Assembly (NCBI GenBank): GCA_022361455.1
Contig: JAKSAW010000010.1
Span: 1 to 63,059 of the forward strand
DNA from: Pseudomonadales bacterium
Lineage (GTDB): Bacteria > Pseudomonadota > Gammaproteobacteria > Pseudomonadales > Ketobacteraceae
Direction: 5' to 3'
DNA: 63,059 nucleotides
A program made the translations under genes and the position numbers. This document shows positions 1-9,482 of the stretch, one piece after another. Positions within the stretch are counted from its first letter, which is position 1, and each line of letters starts with the position of its first letter. The notes beneath the pieces were generated by a model, which ran no database searches, was not told the DNA's origin, and saw only the letters and a program-made list of their open reading frames with translations.

Positions 1-1269
1 CGCGATCAACTTGAAACCAATCTATCAGGTTTGCTTGGTCCATCAGTTGCCCACGACATTATCGACCAAGCCATTCCTTATATGATTCACTCGGAAGAAT
101 CAGCCATTCAGGATATTCATCATATTGAAAGCCGCCTGGAAGAGTACCACCACAAGCTCACTGGATTAGCGGCAGAACTGGATAGCTTAAGACGATTCCA
201 TCGCCAAACCCTACAAGACCTTCCAATTGGGGTGTGTTCCCTTGGTTATGATGGCGAAGTGCTCGGTTGGAACGACGCTCTCGGCCACCTGACAGGTATC
301 ACCACGAACGAGATCGTCGGCTCAAACATTTCCCACCTACCCCGCCCATGGCTAAACATACTCAGCCACTTTGTTAAACAGACGGATGCTTCTGCACACC
401 AAGAAACGGTGGAAATAGAAGGTAACAAACGCTGGCTCAGTCTACATAAAGCGACCATCAAGAGCGACGGCTACCTGAATGATGGCTTGGTAGTAGTCAT
501 TGAAGATCAAACCGAAATGCGCATGCTAGAACAACAGCTAGGCCACAATGAGCGGCTTGCTTCCATCGGCCGACTAGCGGCGGGGGTTGCCCACGAAATT
601 GGCAATCCGATTACCGGGATTGCCTGCTTGGCGCAAAACCTTAAATACGATGCTGAAAATGATGAAACGGTTGAAACCTCAGACCAAATTCTTGAGCAAA
701 CTCAACGCGTTAGCCGAATCGTGCATTCGCTAGTGAGCTTTAGTCATAGTGGTGATACCCAAATCGCGCTGGAGCCGGTAGATGTGCAACATGTTATTAA
801 TGAAGCCATTGGCTTGATCCAGCTAAGTCGCAGTGGCAAAGACTACGATATTTCCAACCAGATACCTGCAAATACCCAAGTAAAGGGTGACTCGCAAAAA
901 CTCATTCAAGTATTTGTGAACCTTCTAAGTAACGCTATCGACGCATCCCCAATAGGCAGCACAATCACCATCGCCACCCAAGAGAGTGAGCACACTCTTG
1001 CGATCAGCGTGGAAGACCAAGGCTCAGGTATTCCACCAGATGTATTGAAACGAATCTACGAACCCTTTGTTACCACCAAAGATCCTGGTAAGGGAACCGG
1101 ACTAGGTATGGCCTTGGTCTATAGCATTATTGAAGAACACCAAGGTCGCATTACAATAGAAAGCCCCATAAATTCCGCAAACGGGGGAACACGTGTTACC
1201 ATTACTGTTCCACGGTATCAAACCGTAACAGAGGTAACACCTGACAGCTTGCCACTAGGTGAGGAGTAA
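1..1269 (+). CDS. cbrA: CbrA-type sensor histidine kinase, C-terminal part (5' truncated)
   Basis: The reading frame is open from the first base of the window, so the gene begins upstream; about 422 codons are present. Visible are a short coiled-coil segment, a PAS domain (around residues 65-170 of the fragment), a HisKA dimerisation domain with the phospho-acceptor motif AHEIGNP (His encoded at 592-594), and a HATPase domain with N box ([10 protein letters not shown]) and G boxes ([17 protein letters not shown]). CbrA proteins are about 980 residues and carry an SLC5-type transporter domain in front of these modules; that part would lie outside the window, so it is inferred, not seen. CbrA phosphorylates CbrB and controls use of carbon and nitrogen sources. 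Assignment rests on the kinase domains plus the downstream order cbrB-crcZ-pcnB-folK-panBC. The gene ends 8 bases before cbrB. Confidence 0.85.
   Translation, partial: RDQLETNLSGLLGPSVAHDIIDQAIPYMIHSEESAIQDIHHIESRLEEYHHKLTGLAAELDSLRRFHRQTLQDLPIGVCSLGYDGEVLGWNDALGHLTGITTNEIVGSNISHLPRPWLNILSHFVKQTDASAHQETVEIEGNKRWLSLHKATIKSDGYLNDGLVVVIEDQTEMRMLEQQLGHNERLASIGRLAAGVAHEIGNPITGIACLAQNLKYDAENDETVETSDQILEQTQRVSRIVHSLVSFSHSGDTQIALEPVDVQHVINEAIGLIQLSRSGKDYDISNQIPANTQVKGDSQKLIQVFVNLLSNAIDASPIGSTITIATQESEHTLAISVEDQGSGIPPDVLKRIYEPFVTTKDPGKGTGLGMALVYSIIEEHQGRITIESPINSANGGTRVTITVPRYQTVTEVTPDSLPLGEE
1194..1239. promoter_or_regulatory. TGTTAC/GTAACA elements at the end of cbrA
   Basis: One TGTTAC (1194-1199) and two GTAACA copies (1225-1230 and 1234-1239) lie 40-85 bases before the cbrB start, inside the cbrA reading frame. 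The spacing resembles the arrangement seen upstream of the crcZ promoter at 2997-3047. This could be an operator acting on cbrB or on an internal promoter; function is inferred. Confidence 0.4.
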
Positions 1270-1277
1270 TCGAAATC

Positions 1278-2756
1278 ATGAGCCATATACTCATCGTTGA
1301 AGATGAATCCGTCATTCGTTCTGCATTGCGCCGCCTGCTTGAGCGCAATAATTACGAGGTGAGCGAGGCTGGCTCAGTCCAAGAAGCTACCGAACAATAT
1401 AAATTCCACGATTTCGACCTCATTATTACCGACCTACGCCTACCGGGCTCCCCAGGCACAGATATTATTGCTCTTGCAGAAGGCACCCCCGTATTGGTGA
1501 TGACCAGCTACGCTAGCCTCAAATCTGCAGTGGACTCCATGAAAATGGGTGCAGTGGATTACATTGCCAAGCCTTTCGATCACGATGAAATGCTAATGTC
1601 CGTGCAAAGAATCCTCAAAGAACGCACCTTGGAAAGACAAAACGAGGCTCTTAAGAGCGAGCTGCAACGCCACTACCCGCCGATGACAGGCATGATTGGC
1701 GAATGCCCACCAATGAAGAACCTCTTTAAAATGATTGGCAAGGTGGCACCCACTGATACCACTGTATTAGTTCTAGGCGAATCCGGTACTGGTAAAGAGT
1801 TAGTCGCGCGGGCCCTGCACGAACAGAGCCAGCGCAGTCATGGCCCCATGATTTCGGTTAACTGCGCCGCCATTCCAGAAACCCTGATTGAATCAGAGCT
1901 TTTTGGTCACGAAAAAGGCGCATTTACTGGCGCTAATACCAACCGCAAGGGTTTAGTGGAAGCCGCTGATGGCGGAACACTGTTCCTAGACGAAATTGGC
2001 GAACTGCCTCTGGAAGCCCAAGCAAGACTTTTGCGCCTACTTCAAGAGAAAGAAGTTAGACGAGTAGGATCTGTTCAAGCCAAGACCGTTGATGTTCGCC
2101 TGGTCGCCGCAACCCACAGAAACCTCAAATCGCTGGCTCAAACAGGCCACTTCCGAGAGGATTTGTATTATCGTCTACATGTTGTTGAACTGCGCTTGCC
2201 TCCACTGCGTGAGCGCGATGGCGATATAGAAACCCTAGCGCGAGCCCTATTGGACCGCACTAGCCAAAAACTGAACCGTGGCGATATGTTCTTTAGTGAG
2301 GATGCACTTTTAGCGATCAACAACTACGGTTGGCCCGGCAACGTGCGCGAACTCGAGAATGCGGTGGAAAGAGCGGTGATACTTTGCGATCAAAACATGA
2401 TCACGCCAGACCTACTGGCCATAGAGATCGATATTGCGGCACTTAAAGGTAACAAGCCTGTTACTAGTAACATGAGAGGTAGCAATACAGGTAACAACAA
2501 CGGCGGCCTTAGCAATGTTACCCCCATGAGTGCAAGCCCATCAGATATTAGCCCGATGGACGGAGATAGCTCTGAAGAAGATTTATCCCTTGAAGATTAC
2601 TTCCAGCGCTTTGTACTTGAGCATCAAGATCAGATGACAGAGACGGAACTAGCTCAGAAGCTAGGCATAAGTCGCAAGTGCTTATGGGAACGCCGCCAAC
2701 GCCTTGGCATCCCGCGCAAAAAACCAGCGGTAAAATCACCCTTCGCAGATTCGTAA
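1278..2756 (+). CDS. cbrB: CbrB-type sigma54-dependent response regulator
   Basis: NtrC-family activator of 492 residues. An N-terminal receiver domain has the phospho-acceptor Asp in IITDLRLPG (about residue 52) and the conserved Lys in IAKPFDHDE. The AAA+ domain (about 140-380) carries Walker A GESGTGKE and the sigma54-contacting loop GAFTGA, and it is followed by a Gly/Asn/Ser-rich linker (about 395-440). The C-terminal Fis-type helix-turn-helix is [21 protein letters not shown]. The start ATG at 1278 follows cbrA by 8 bases, so the two are cotranscribed. In Pseudomonas, CbrB activates the small RNA CrcZ from a sigma54 promoter directly downstream; here a very good sigma54 promoter and an A-rich RNA lie in exactly that place. 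The DNA for the linker is dense in TGTTAC/GTAACA elements. Confidence 0.92.
   Translation: MSHILIVEDESVIRSALRRLLERNNYEVSEAGSVQEATEQYKFHDFDLIITDLRLPGSPGTDIIALAEGTPVLVMTSYASLKSAVDSMKMGAVDYIAKPFDHDEMLMSVQRILKERTLERQNEALKSELQRHYPPMTGMIGECPPMKNLFKMIGKVAPTDTTVLVLGESGTGKELVARALHEQSQRSHGPMISVNCAAIPETLIESELFGHEKGAFTGANTNRKGLVEAADGGTLFLDEIGELPLEAQARLLRLLQEKEVRRVGSVQAKTVDVRLVAATHRNLKSLAQTGHFREDLYYRLHVVELRLPPLRERDGDIETLARALLDRTSQKLNRGDMFFSEDALLAINNYGWPGNVRELENAVERAVILCDQNMITPDLLAIEIDIAALKGNKPVTSNMRGSNTGNNNGGLSNVTPMSASPSDISPMDGDSSEEDLSLEDYFQRFVLEHQDQMTETELAQKLGISRKCLWERRQRLGIPRKKPAVKSPFADS
2449..2521. promoter_or_regulatory. Cluster of five TGTTAC/GTAACA hexamers inside cbrB
   Basis: Within 73 bases there are GTAACA at 2449, 2467 and 2491 and TGTTAC at 2459 and 2516. 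They fall in the stretch coding for the low-complexity linker between the AAA+ and DNA-binding domains of CbrB. The hexamers match those upstream of the crcZ sigma54 promoter. Operator function is inferred from this resemblance. Confidence 0.4.
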
Positions 2757-2996
2757 CGCACCGTTACCCCCCATGTAACCCTTCTCCCTGGAGCGTCAAA
2801 GAATAAGGCGACACTTTTCCGGCACTCATTTTTTTGACCGTTATCGGCGAAATTACCGCTACTTTCCTGTCACCAGCAAAAATCATAGCGCGGCGAATTT
2901 TGACGTATACAACGTATCACGAGCGATTCTTTAGCAACTCAGTGAATTCCTTCGCTTTTTTAGATACCTAGTAAGTCTATAAACACCACGAATACT

Positions 2997-3047
2997 TGTT
3001 ACCGTGTTACCCAGTGGGGGGAACACATTTCCGAAAAACAGGTAACA
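2997..3047. promoter_or_regulatory. Candidate CbrB upstream activating site
   Basis: Two direct TGTTAC copies (2997-3002 and 3005-3010) and an inverted GTAACA (3042-3047) lie about 85-135 bases before the sigma54 promoter, a normal enhancer distance for an NtrC-type activator. The stretch between the sites and the promoter is AT-rich, as is common where DNA must bend. Confidence 0.6.
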
Positions 3048-3130
3048 AATTATTGACTTAAATCAGTCACCCTGATGCACACTATTTATAAATCATTGAA
3101 ATATAAGGAATTTATTTTTTTATAACTTTT

Positions 3131-3146
3131 TGGCACGCATCCTGCT
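3131..3146 (+). promoter_or_regulatory. Sigma54 (-24/-12) promoter of the CrcZ-like RNA
   Basis: TGGCACGCATCCTGCT matches the -24/-12 consensus, with GG at 3132-3133 and GC at 3144-3145 separated by exactly 10 bases. Predicted transcription start is near 3156-3158. No protein gene starts nearby (pcnB is about 480 bases further on), so the promoter serves the RNA. Confidence 0.85.
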
Positions 3147-3156
3147 ATTTATTTAG

Positions 3157-3527
3157 CGTCCGGCAGAAGCACAAAAACAATAAAAACCGCCGAAGCAGGA
3201 CAACTAAAACAACAATAAAAAGCACGTTGAAGTAGCAACGCCAAAAATAATAAAAACGATAATAATAAGAACAACAGCAGAGCTACTAAATTATAAAAAT
3301 AATAAAAAAAGCAAAGTAGAAACAATAATAAAAAGGTAATAAAAACACTCTATAACTGATTAACAATAACAATAAGAAAGCGACAAAAATAATAAAAACG
3401 CTGAAAAACAATAAAAAGAGTCGGCACAAAGGACCGGGCCCCCAGCCCGGTCCGCTAAAAAGAATAGAATAATCATAAAAATGAGATTATGCGCAAGGGA
3501 GAGTCTAACGGCTCTCCCTTTTTGCTT
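3157..3527 (+). ncRNA. crcZ: CrcZ-like Hfq/Crc-sequestering small RNA
   Basis: About 370 bases between a sigma54 promoter and an intrinsic terminator hold no plausible protein gene. The RNA is strikingly A-rich and contains repeated AANAANAA-type motifs: near 3176, 3208, 3246, 3261, 3298, 3321, 3338, 3362, 3388 and 3407. These are the motifs through which Pseudomonas CrcZ captures Hfq (with Crc) and relieves catabolite repression. Position (between cbrB and pcnB), length (Pseudomonas CrcZ is about 370-410 nt) and promoter type all agree with CrcZ. The number of motif clusters (about ten) seems higher than the roughly five or six I recall for Pseudomonas CrcZ. A GC-rich hairpin (3431-3453) and then the terminator close the RNA. 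Exact ends are inferred from the promoter and terminator. Confidence 0.82.
3431..3453 (+). other. GC-rich hairpin in the 3' part of crcZ
   Basis: A perfect 9-bp stem, GGACCGGGC (3431-3439) with GCCCGGTCC (3445-3453), and a 5-base CCCCA loop. It is followed by an A-rich stretch, not a T-run, so it is probably a structural or protective stem, not the end of the transcript. Confidence 0.6.
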
Positions 3528-3529
3528 TT
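3495..3529 (+). terminator. Intrinsic terminator of crcZ
   Basis: AAGGGAGAG (3495-3503) pairs with CTCTCCCTT (3512-3520) around an 8-base loop and runs into a T-rich tail (TTTTTGCTTTT). It lies about 110 bases before pcnB. Confidence 0.85.
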
Positions 3530-3638
3530 AAGGCTTTTCAAAACCATGATTCACTGGGCCCAGCACGAGCTACAATGCTAAAATAGGCAAATCTAATTCG
3601 TTAATCTCAGTTACTTGCCATAGGACATGTAAGTTTCG

Positions 3639-5006
3639 ATGCCGAAGCGGCTTATCTCAAAAATCAGAGGCCTCATCTCAGACCAACAAACACCAAAGGC
3701 CCGCATTATCAGCTCCTCAGACCATGATTTTCGTCCAGCGGATCTTAGTCCGAGCGCGATCACTGTCATAGAAACTCTGACGGATGCTGGTCACGAGGCT
3801 TATTTGGTTGGTGGCTGTATTCGAGATAGCTTGTTAGGCAAAACGCCAAAGGATTTTGACGTCGCTACTAGCGCTCACCCTGAAGAAATCAAAGCCCTAT
3901 TTCGAAACTGTCGTTTGATTGGAAAACGCTTCCGACTCGCACATGTGCGCTTTGGTAGAGAAATTATTGAAGTCGCCACCTTCCGAGGCTGTCACAGCAA
4001 GGCTGGTAGCAACGACAAGCATCAATCATCTCAGTCCGAAGCAGGCCTACTGTTGCGGGACAACGTATTCGGTACCCTTGAAGAAGATGCGCTACGCCGA
4101 GATTTCACCGCCAATGCTCTCTACTATCGGCATTCCGATGGCGCCATACTCGACTACGTCAATGGCTACGAAGACGCTACCACCAAGACCTTGCGTTTAA
4201 TCGGAAACCCAGAGCAGCGCTATAAAGAAGATCCCGTGCGTATGCTACGAGCCATTCGCTTTGCGGCCAAACTCGAATTCTCGATGACCAAAGAAACCGA
4301 AGCTCCCATCATTGAACACGCTGAGCTTCTTGGACATATTCCTCCTGCCCGCCTTTTTGAAGAAATTCAGAAGCTATTTTTAAGCGGCGCCGCAGAAAGT
4401 GTCTGGCAGCTGCTACTAAAGTACGATATTGCACCATGGTTATTTCCTAACTCCACTCCAGATCGCAATCCTGATGAAGCGCATCAGGCGATGATCAATC
4501 AGGTAATGATTAATACCGATATTCGTATCGCGCAGGAGAAACCGGTAACCCCTGCTTTCTTATTTGCGGTAATGCTTTGGGGGCCTTTGGCACAACGCTG
4601 GGAACAGCTCAAGTCAGAGGGGGTGCCACCGGTTCCGGCCATGCAGCAGGCGATTCAGAACACCATTGGCGATCAAATCAAATTCACCTCTATTCCCAAA
4701 AGGTTCGTTATCCCTTTAAGAGAGATTTGGGAGCTGCAAATTAAGCTACCTCAACGCGCCGGCAAACGCGCCAACCGAACCCTGGAACACCCTCGCTTTA
4801 GAGCAGCTTATGATCTATTGCTGTTACGCGAATCTGCTGGCGAATCTACGCCGGGGCTAGGCGAATGGTGGACTCAGTATCAAGAGGCCGATGCGGAAAC
4901 ACGACGCGAAATGGTTGAGCAGCAAGGCAAGCCACCGCGCGGCGGAAAAGGACGGGGGCGTCGCCGCCGACCCCGTCGCTACAACAATCAAGCAAACCGG
5001 TCTTAA
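3639..5006 (+). CDS. pcnB: Poly(A) polymerase I
   Basis: A 455-residue nucleotidyltransferase that adds poly(A) tails to RNA and so promotes RNA decay. The nucleotidyltransferase core is clear: YLVGGCIRDSLLG at about 55-67, then KDFDVAT with the two metal-binding Asp residues (about D72 and D74), and RRDFTANALYY about 80 residues on. The C-terminus is a strongly basic tail (GRGRRRRPRR near residue 440), typical for bacterial PcnB and absent from CCA-adding enzymes, which decides between the two. The first 30 or so residues are also basic. It is followed by folK after 16 bases, the usual pcnB-folK pair. Confidence 0.93.
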   Translation: MPKRLISKIRGLISDQQTPKARIISSSDHDFRPADLSPSAITVIETLTDAGHEAYLVGGCIRDSLLGKTPKDFDVATSAHPEEIKALFRNCRLIGKRFRLAHVRFGREIIEVATFRGCHSKAGSNDKHQSSQSEAGLLLRDNVFGTLEEDALRRDFTANALYYRHSDGAILDYVNGYEDATTKTLRLIGNPEQRYKEDPVRMLRAIRFAAKLEFSMTKETEAPIIEHAELLGHIPPARLFEEIQKLFLSGAAESVWQLLLKYDIAPWLFPNSTPDRNPDEAHQAMINQVMINTDIRIAQEKPVTPAFLFAVMLWGPLAQRWEQLKSEGVPPVPAMQQAIQNTIGDQIKFTSIPKRFVIPLREIWELQIKLPQRAGKRANRTLEHPRFRAAYDLLLLRESAGESTPGLGEWWTQYQEADAETRREMVEQQGKPPRGGKGRGRRRRPRRYNNQANRS

Positions 5007-5022
5007 TCGGGTCGAGCCAGAT

Positions 5023-5529
5023 ATGTTTGATGTCTTTATTGGCCTTGGCAGCAATCTTGGCGACTCGGCAAATACTTTGCTCTCAGCCATCGACACGCTA
5101 AATCAGCACCAGCAGATTCGCGTGAAGCGACTTTCGCAGTTCTATCAAAGCATGGCTATTGGACCGGGCGAACAACCCGATTACGTGAACGCCGCAGCAC
5201 ACCTAGTCACCTCCCTGCCACCCGAAGATCTGCTGGATATTATGCAGGCCGTGGAAAACCAACATCAGCGAGAACGAGGCCCGGTGCGCTGGACAGCACG
5301 CACACTGGATCTAGATTTACTGCTTTACGCCGATCATGAAATAAACAGCTCTCGACTCAAGGTGCCTCATCCACACATAAATGAAAGAAACTTTGTGCTG
5401 TTGCCACTGCATGACTTACAACCTTCCTTGGTATTTCCCGATGGCGTTTGCCTAATAGATTTGGTAAAACAGACTCCTCGAACGGGTATCGCACCTCTAA
5501 TGGCATACCCGCCTATTGATTACCCGTAA
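5023..5529 (+). CDS. folK: 2-amino-4-hydroxy-6-hydroxymethyldihydropteridine pyrophosphokinase
   Basis: Transfers pyrophosphate from ATP to 6-hydroxymethyl-7,8-dihydropterin in folate synthesis. The frame is open further upstream (ATG at 4891), but homology begins at ATG 5023 with [14 protein letters not shown], the usual HPPK N-terminus, giving 168 residues (E. coli HPPK is about 160). The HPPK signature is present as [12 protein letters not shown], followed by [15 protein letters not shown]. It lies in a row with pcnB and panB, as in Pseudomonas. Confidence 0.93.
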   Translation: MFDVFIGLGSNLGDSANTLLSAIDTLNQHQQIRVKRLSQFYQSMAIGPGEQPDYVNAAAHLVTSLPPEDLLDIMQAVENQHQRERGPVRWTARTLDLDLLLYADHEINSSRLKVPHPHINERNFVLLPLHDLQPSLVFPDGVCLIDLVKQTPRTGIAPLMAYPPIDYP

Positions 5530-5621
5530 ATCCTTGGCTTAAGTTAAGGTATCGAATCAATAGTTCAGTACCGGTAGCAAAACACACGCTGCCACCCGTC
5601 AATTGCAAGGATACTTTGAAT

Positions 5622-6416
5622 ATGCCGGTAACCCTTAGCACCCTCAATAAGCTCAAACAAAACGGTGAAAAATTTACCTGTTTAACCGCTTATGATGCGA
5701 CCTTTTCCCATATGGCCAGCTCAGCAGGTGTTGAAGTACTGCTCGTTGGTGATTCACTGGGAATGGTTTTACAAGGCCACGATAGTACGATTCCTGTGTC
5801 GAACGACGACATGGCATACCACACCGCCTGCGTTGCACGCGGTAATCAAGGTGCGCTAGTCATGTCGGACCTGCCGTTTATGGCCTACGCCACCAAAGAG
5901 CAGGCCTACGCAAACAGCATGCAACTTATGCAGGCAGGTGCTCACCTCGTTAAACTGGAGGGCGGAAAGTGGCTGCGAGAAACAGTTGAAAAGCTTTCAG
6001 ACAGAGGCGTACCAGTGTGTGTCCATTTGGGACTCACACCGCAATCGGTTAATAAATTCGGCGGTTATAAAGTGCAAGGCCGCGACCCAGAAGCCCGCGA
6101 AGCACTGATTGAAGACTCTTTAAAAGCTCAAGATGCTGGTGCAGCAATTCTATTATATGAATGCATCCCTTCTGATCTCACCGAAGAAATCATGTCGAAA
6201 GTAGAAATACCAGTGATTGGCATCGGCGCAGGGCCGGCCAGTGATGCTCAAGTTCTGGTATTGCATGACATGATCGGTGCAACACCAGGCAAAGTTGCCA
6301 AGTTCGTTCATAACTTTATGCCCGATGGTGATGGCACTATTAAGGGCGCTATTGAAGCTTATGTAAAAGCCGTCAAAGAAGGCAGCTTTCCAAAACCAGA
6401 GCACGGATTCGAGTGA
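5622..6416 (+). CDS. panB: 3-methyl-2-oxobutanoate hydroxymethyltransferase
   Basis: First committed step of pantothenate synthesis: methylenetetrahydrofolate plus 2-oxoisovalerate gives ketopantoate. The 264-residue length equals that of E. coli PanB. Conserved stretches include LTAYDATFS at the N-terminus, [14 protein letters not shown] (metal and substrate site) and [10 protein letters not shown]. An in-frame TTG lies two codons upstream (5616), but ATG 5622 has better spacing to AAGGA at 5607-5611. The stop codon overlaps the panC start by one base, so the two are translationally coupled. No panD follows; it must be elsewhere. Confidence 0.94.
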   Translation: MPVTLSTLNKLKQNGEKFTCLTAYDATFSHMASSAGVEVLLVGDSLGMVLQGHDSTIPVSNDDMAYHTACVARGNQGALVMSDLPFMAYATKEQAYANSMQLMQAGAHLVKLEGGKWLRETVEKLSDRGVPVCVHLGLTPQSVNKFGGYKVQGRDPEAREALIEDSLKAQDAGAAILLYECIPSDLTEEIMSKVEIPVIGIGAGPASDAQVLVLHDMIGATPGKVAKFVHNFMPDGDGTIKGAIEAYVKAVKEGSFPKPEHGFE

Positions 6417-7264
6417 TGAAAACAGTACACACCGTAAAGGAACTTCGCGAATTCATCTCGGCAGAAAAAAAAGCGGGTCGCAAAGTGGGTTTCGTACCCA
6501 CTATGGGAAATTTGCATAGCGGCCATATATCACTGGTGGATCAAGCCAAACAGCACGCTGATTTTATCGTGTGCAGCATCTTTGTTAACCCTACTCAATT
6601 CGGTGTTGGTGAAGACTTTGATCGCTACCCAAGAACACTCGAAGAGGATAGTGCAAAGCTTGCAGCCGCCGGTTGTGACTTGGTTTTTGCACCTGATGTT
6701 GATGAAGTTTACCCAGAACAAAGTCAGGCATGGGTGAAGGTTTCGGTAAACGATGTCAGCGAAAATCATTGTGGTGCAAGTCGTGCAGGCCATTTTGATG
6801 GCGTAGGGTTGGTTGTCTCAAAACTCTTTAATATGGTGCAACCAGATGTTGCTGTATTTGGCAAAAAAGACTTTCAACAATTAGCCGTCATTCGACGCTT
6901 AACCATTGCGCTAAATTTCCCTATCGAAATCATTGGGGCTGAAACTGTTCGCGAAGACAACGGCCTAGCTAAGAGTTCGCGTAATGGCTATTTGTCGGAG
7001 CAAGACAAACAGGACGCCGCCGTTATCTATAAGCAGTTAAATCAAGTTATGGCTGATATCAAGGAAGGCAATAAAGACTTCGAGCAACTAGTTAAACAAG
7101 CAGAAGCCCAGTTAACTGAAAAAGGTTTGCAACCGGAATATTTCAACATCGCCGATCAAGACACATTGAAGCCTGCTGATGACAATACCAAAAAGCTGGT
7201 GATACTAGCGGCAGCCAAACTCGGCACAACAAGATTGATCGATAATATTGATTTCGAAATTTAA
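6416..7264 (+). CDS. panC: Pantothenate synthetase (pantoate-beta-alanine ligase)
   Basis: Joins pantoate and beta-alanine with cleavage of ATP to AMP and PPi. Class I nucleotidyltransferase signature HxGH is seen in VPTMGNLHSGHISLV; the substrate loop FVNPTQFG and the KSSRN motif (LAKSSRNGYLS) are intact. Length 282 residues is normal. The start ATG overlaps the panB stop (TGATG); an in-frame GTG three bases upstream is less likely. The gene produces PPi, in line with the several PPi-using enzymes further right in the window. Confidence 0.95.
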   Translation: MKTVHTVKELREFISAEKKAGRKVGFVPTMGNLHSGHISLVDQAKQHADFIVCSIFVNPTQFGVGEDFDRYPRTLEEDSAKLAAAGCDLVFAPDVDEVYPEQSQAWVKVSVNDVSENHCGASRAGHFDGVGLVVSKLFNMVQPDVAVFGKKDFQQLAVIRRLTIALNFPIEIIGAETVREDNGLAKSSRNGYLSEQDKQDAAVIYKQLNQVMADIKEGNKDFEQLVKQAEAQLTEKGLQPEYFNIADQDTLKPADDNTKKLVILAAAKLGTTRLIDNIDFEI

Positions 7265-7290
7265 TTCATAAATTAGTCAACATTACTCAT

Positions 7291-7301
7291 AACAATAATA
7301 A
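7291..7301 (+). promoter_or_regulatory. A-rich Hfq/Crc-type motif in the acs leader
   Basis: AACAATAATAA lies 29 bases before the acs start codon and is identical to a motif inside the CrcZ-like RNA (3321-3331). In Pseudomonas such AANAANAA motifs near start codons are where Hfq/Crc block translation, and acetyl-CoA synthetase is a known target class. Repression here is inferred. Confidence 0.6.
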
Positions 7302-7329
7302 AGAGTCCAAGGATTAATAGGAGACACTC

Positions 7330-9267
7330 ATGTACGAAATTAAAAATCATCCGGTAAAACCGGAGTATGCAGAGGGCGCAAACATAACTCGTGAGCAATA
7401 CGATACTTGGTATAAAGAGTCCATTGAATCACCAGACACCTTTTGGGGCGCTCGCGCCGAGGAACTGCTTGATTGGACGCAGCCATGGAGCAAAGTCAGT
7501 GAATGGGACTTCAACGAAGCTCAAGCCAAATGGTTTATCGATGGCAAGCTTAACGTTACCCATAACTGCATCGATCGCCATTTAGAAACTCGTAGCGATC
7601 AAGTCGCCATTATTTGGGAGGGCGACGATCCAAACGACGACGCGAAAATCACCTACAAAGAACTACATGAAAAAGTATGTCGCTTTGCTAATGCTTTAAA
7701 GGAGCGCGGCGTAAAGAAAGGTGATCGTGTCTGTATTTATATGCCAATGATCCCAGAAGCAGCTTACGCCATGTTAGCCTGCGCGCGAATCGGTGCGATT
7801 CACTCCGTCGTGTTTGGTGGCTTTTCTCCTGATTCTCTGCAATCTCGCATTCTGGATTCAGATTGCCAAACATTAATCACCGCGGACGAAGGAGTACGTG
7901 GCGGCAAGAAGATTCCTTTAAAAGCCAACGCCGACAAAGCATTGGCAGGCTGTCCTAATGTTCACACTTGCTTAGTGGTAGAACGCACCGGTAGCGATGT
8001 CGCTTGGAACGATGCTCGTGATGTTTGGTATCACGACATTACCAGCAGCGTGAGTGCAGACTGTGCTGCAGAACCAATGGATAGCGAAGACCCTCTATTC
8101 ATTCTTTATACGTCTGGTTCTACCGGTAAACCAAAAGGCGTTTTGCACACCACTGGTGGTTACCTGTTAAATGCTGCCCTCACTCACAAATATGTGCTCG
8201 ATTATCGCGAAGGCGATATTTATTGGTGCACCGCAGACGTGGGTTGGATTACTGGCCACAGCTATATTGTTTATGGCCCCTTGGCTAATGGCGCAACCAC
8301 CTTGATGTTTGAAGGCGTGCCTACCTATCCAGATGCTTCCCGCTGCTGGCAGGTTTGTGACAAACACCAAGTAAATACCTTCTACACTGCGCCTACTGCG
8401 TTGAGAGCCTTAATGGGTGTTGGCGATGAGATGGTTACCAAATGCGATCGCAGTTCTATTCGTTTATTAGGTACTGTCGGTGAGCCCATCAACCCAGAAG
8501 CTTGGGAATGGTATTACAACGTGGTCGGTGAAACCCGTTGCCCTATCGTCGACACGTGGTGGCAAACAGAAACCGGTGCCATCATGATTGCTCCTCTGCC
8601 TGGCGCGTTTGAATTAAAACCAGGTTCAGCAACCTTACCCATGTTTGGTGTAGAACCCGGATTAGTAGACGCCGATGGTAATTTCTTAGAAGGTGCTGCC
8701 GAAGGTAACTTAGTGATTAAGTCTTCTTGGCCAAGTCAAATAAGAACCGTTTTTGGTGATCATCAACGCTGTAAAGAAACTTACTTCTCCACTTACAAAG
8801 GCCTTTACTTTACCGGTGACGGTGCGCGTCGCGATGAAGATGGCTACTACTGGATTACCGGTCGCGTTGATGACGTTCTTAATGTGTCTGGACACCGCAT
8901 GGGCACGGCGGAAGTTGAAAGCGCGTTAGTTCACCATCCTGCAGTCGCTGAAGCTGCAGTGGTAGGCTACCCTCACGATATTAAGGGACAGGGCATTTAC
9001 ACCTATGTGACCCTGATGAAAGGTATCGAGGCAAGTGAAGAACTAAGAAAAGAGCTGGTTGATATCGTCAATAAGGAAATTGGTCCAATCGCCAAACCAG
9101 ACGTGATTCAATGGGCACCCGGCTTGCCAAAAACTCGCTCCGGTAAAATTATGCGCCGTATATTAAGAAAAGTGGCTGCCAATGAATTGGACAATCTAGG
9201 TGATACTTCAACCCTAGCGGATCCGAGCGTGGTAGACGATATCATCGAGAATCGTGCCAACAAATAA
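7330..9267 (+). CDS. acs: Acetyl-CoA synthetase (AMP-forming)
   Basis: Activates acetate to acetyl-CoA through acetyl-AMP, releasing PPi. The 645-residue length is typical. The adenylate-forming core motif is [13 protein letters not shown]; further motifs are DTWWQTETG, the hinge [13 protein letters not shown], and the C-terminal catalytic lysine in [12 protein letters not shown], the site of regulatory acetylation in the family. A good ribosome site (AGGAG) precedes the ATG. It follows panC at a distance of 65 bases and is ended by a strong terminator. The leader motif at 7291-7301 suggests control by Hfq/Crc and the CrcZ-like RNA, which would make acetate use subject to the CbrAB system encoded on the left. 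Confidence 0.96.
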   Translation: MYEIKNHPVKPEYAEGANITREQYDTWYKESIESPDTFWGARAEELLDWTQPWSKVSEWDFNEAQAKWFIDGKLNVTHNCIDRHLETRSDQVAIIWEGDDPNDDAKITYKELHEKVCRFANALKERGVKKGDRVCIYMPMIPEAAYAMLACARIGAIHSVVFGGFSPDSLQSRILDSDCQTLITADEGVRGGKKIPLKANADKALAGCPNVHTCLVVERTGSDVAWNDARDVWYHDITSSVSADCAAEPMDSEDPLFILYTSGSTGKPKGVLHTTGGYLLNAALTHKYVLDYREGDIYWCTADVGWITGHSYIVYGPLANGATTLMFEGVPTYPDASRCWQVCDKHQVNTFYTAPTALRALMGVGDEMVTKCDRSSIRLLGTVGEPINPEAWEWYYNVVGETRCPIVDTWWQTETGAIMIAPLPGAFELKPGSATLPMFGVEPGLVDADGNFLEGAAEGNLVIKSSWPSQIRTVFGDHQRCKETYFSTYKGLYFTGDGARRDEDGYYWITGRVDDVLNVSGHRMGTAEVESALVHHPAVAEAAVVGYPHDIKGQGIYTYVTLMKGIEASEELRKELVDIVNKEIGPIAKPDVIQWAPGLPKTRSGKIMRRILRKVAANELDNLGDTSTLADPSVVDDIIENRANK

Positions 9268-9290
9268 ATCGCTATTTAACTTGTTCCAAG

Positions 9291-9323
9291 AAAAGCCCAC
9301 TGACTGAATCAGTGGGCTTTTTT
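9291..9323 (+). terminator. Intrinsic terminator after acs
   Basis: AAAAGCCCACTGA (9291-9303) pairs with TCAGTGGGCTTTT (9309-9321) around CTGAA and ends in a T-run. The 13-bp stem is nearly symmetric in A and T tails. Confidence 0.92.
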
Positions 9324-9482
9324 ATTGGCAAAAATTAGACATCGAATCATGATCAATCTTTTTTCCCAGAACTTAAATAGACAACGAAACTAAGCCCCAG
9401 CAAAACTTTACTTCTTGCGAAATAGCAACGACACTACACTGTATATAAAAACAGTACCCGAAAAAAGCGCTATTTCCCTGTT

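Noticed and set aside
3170..3420. The repeated A-rich units might be a CRISPR-like or tandem repeat array
   Set aside because: Units are short, vary in length and spacing, and lack constant repeats with unique spacers; they fit Hfq/Crc-type RNA motifs.
4891..5022. An earlier in-frame start for folK inside pcnB
   Set aside because: The 44 extra residues are not HPPK-like; homology starts at ATG 5023.
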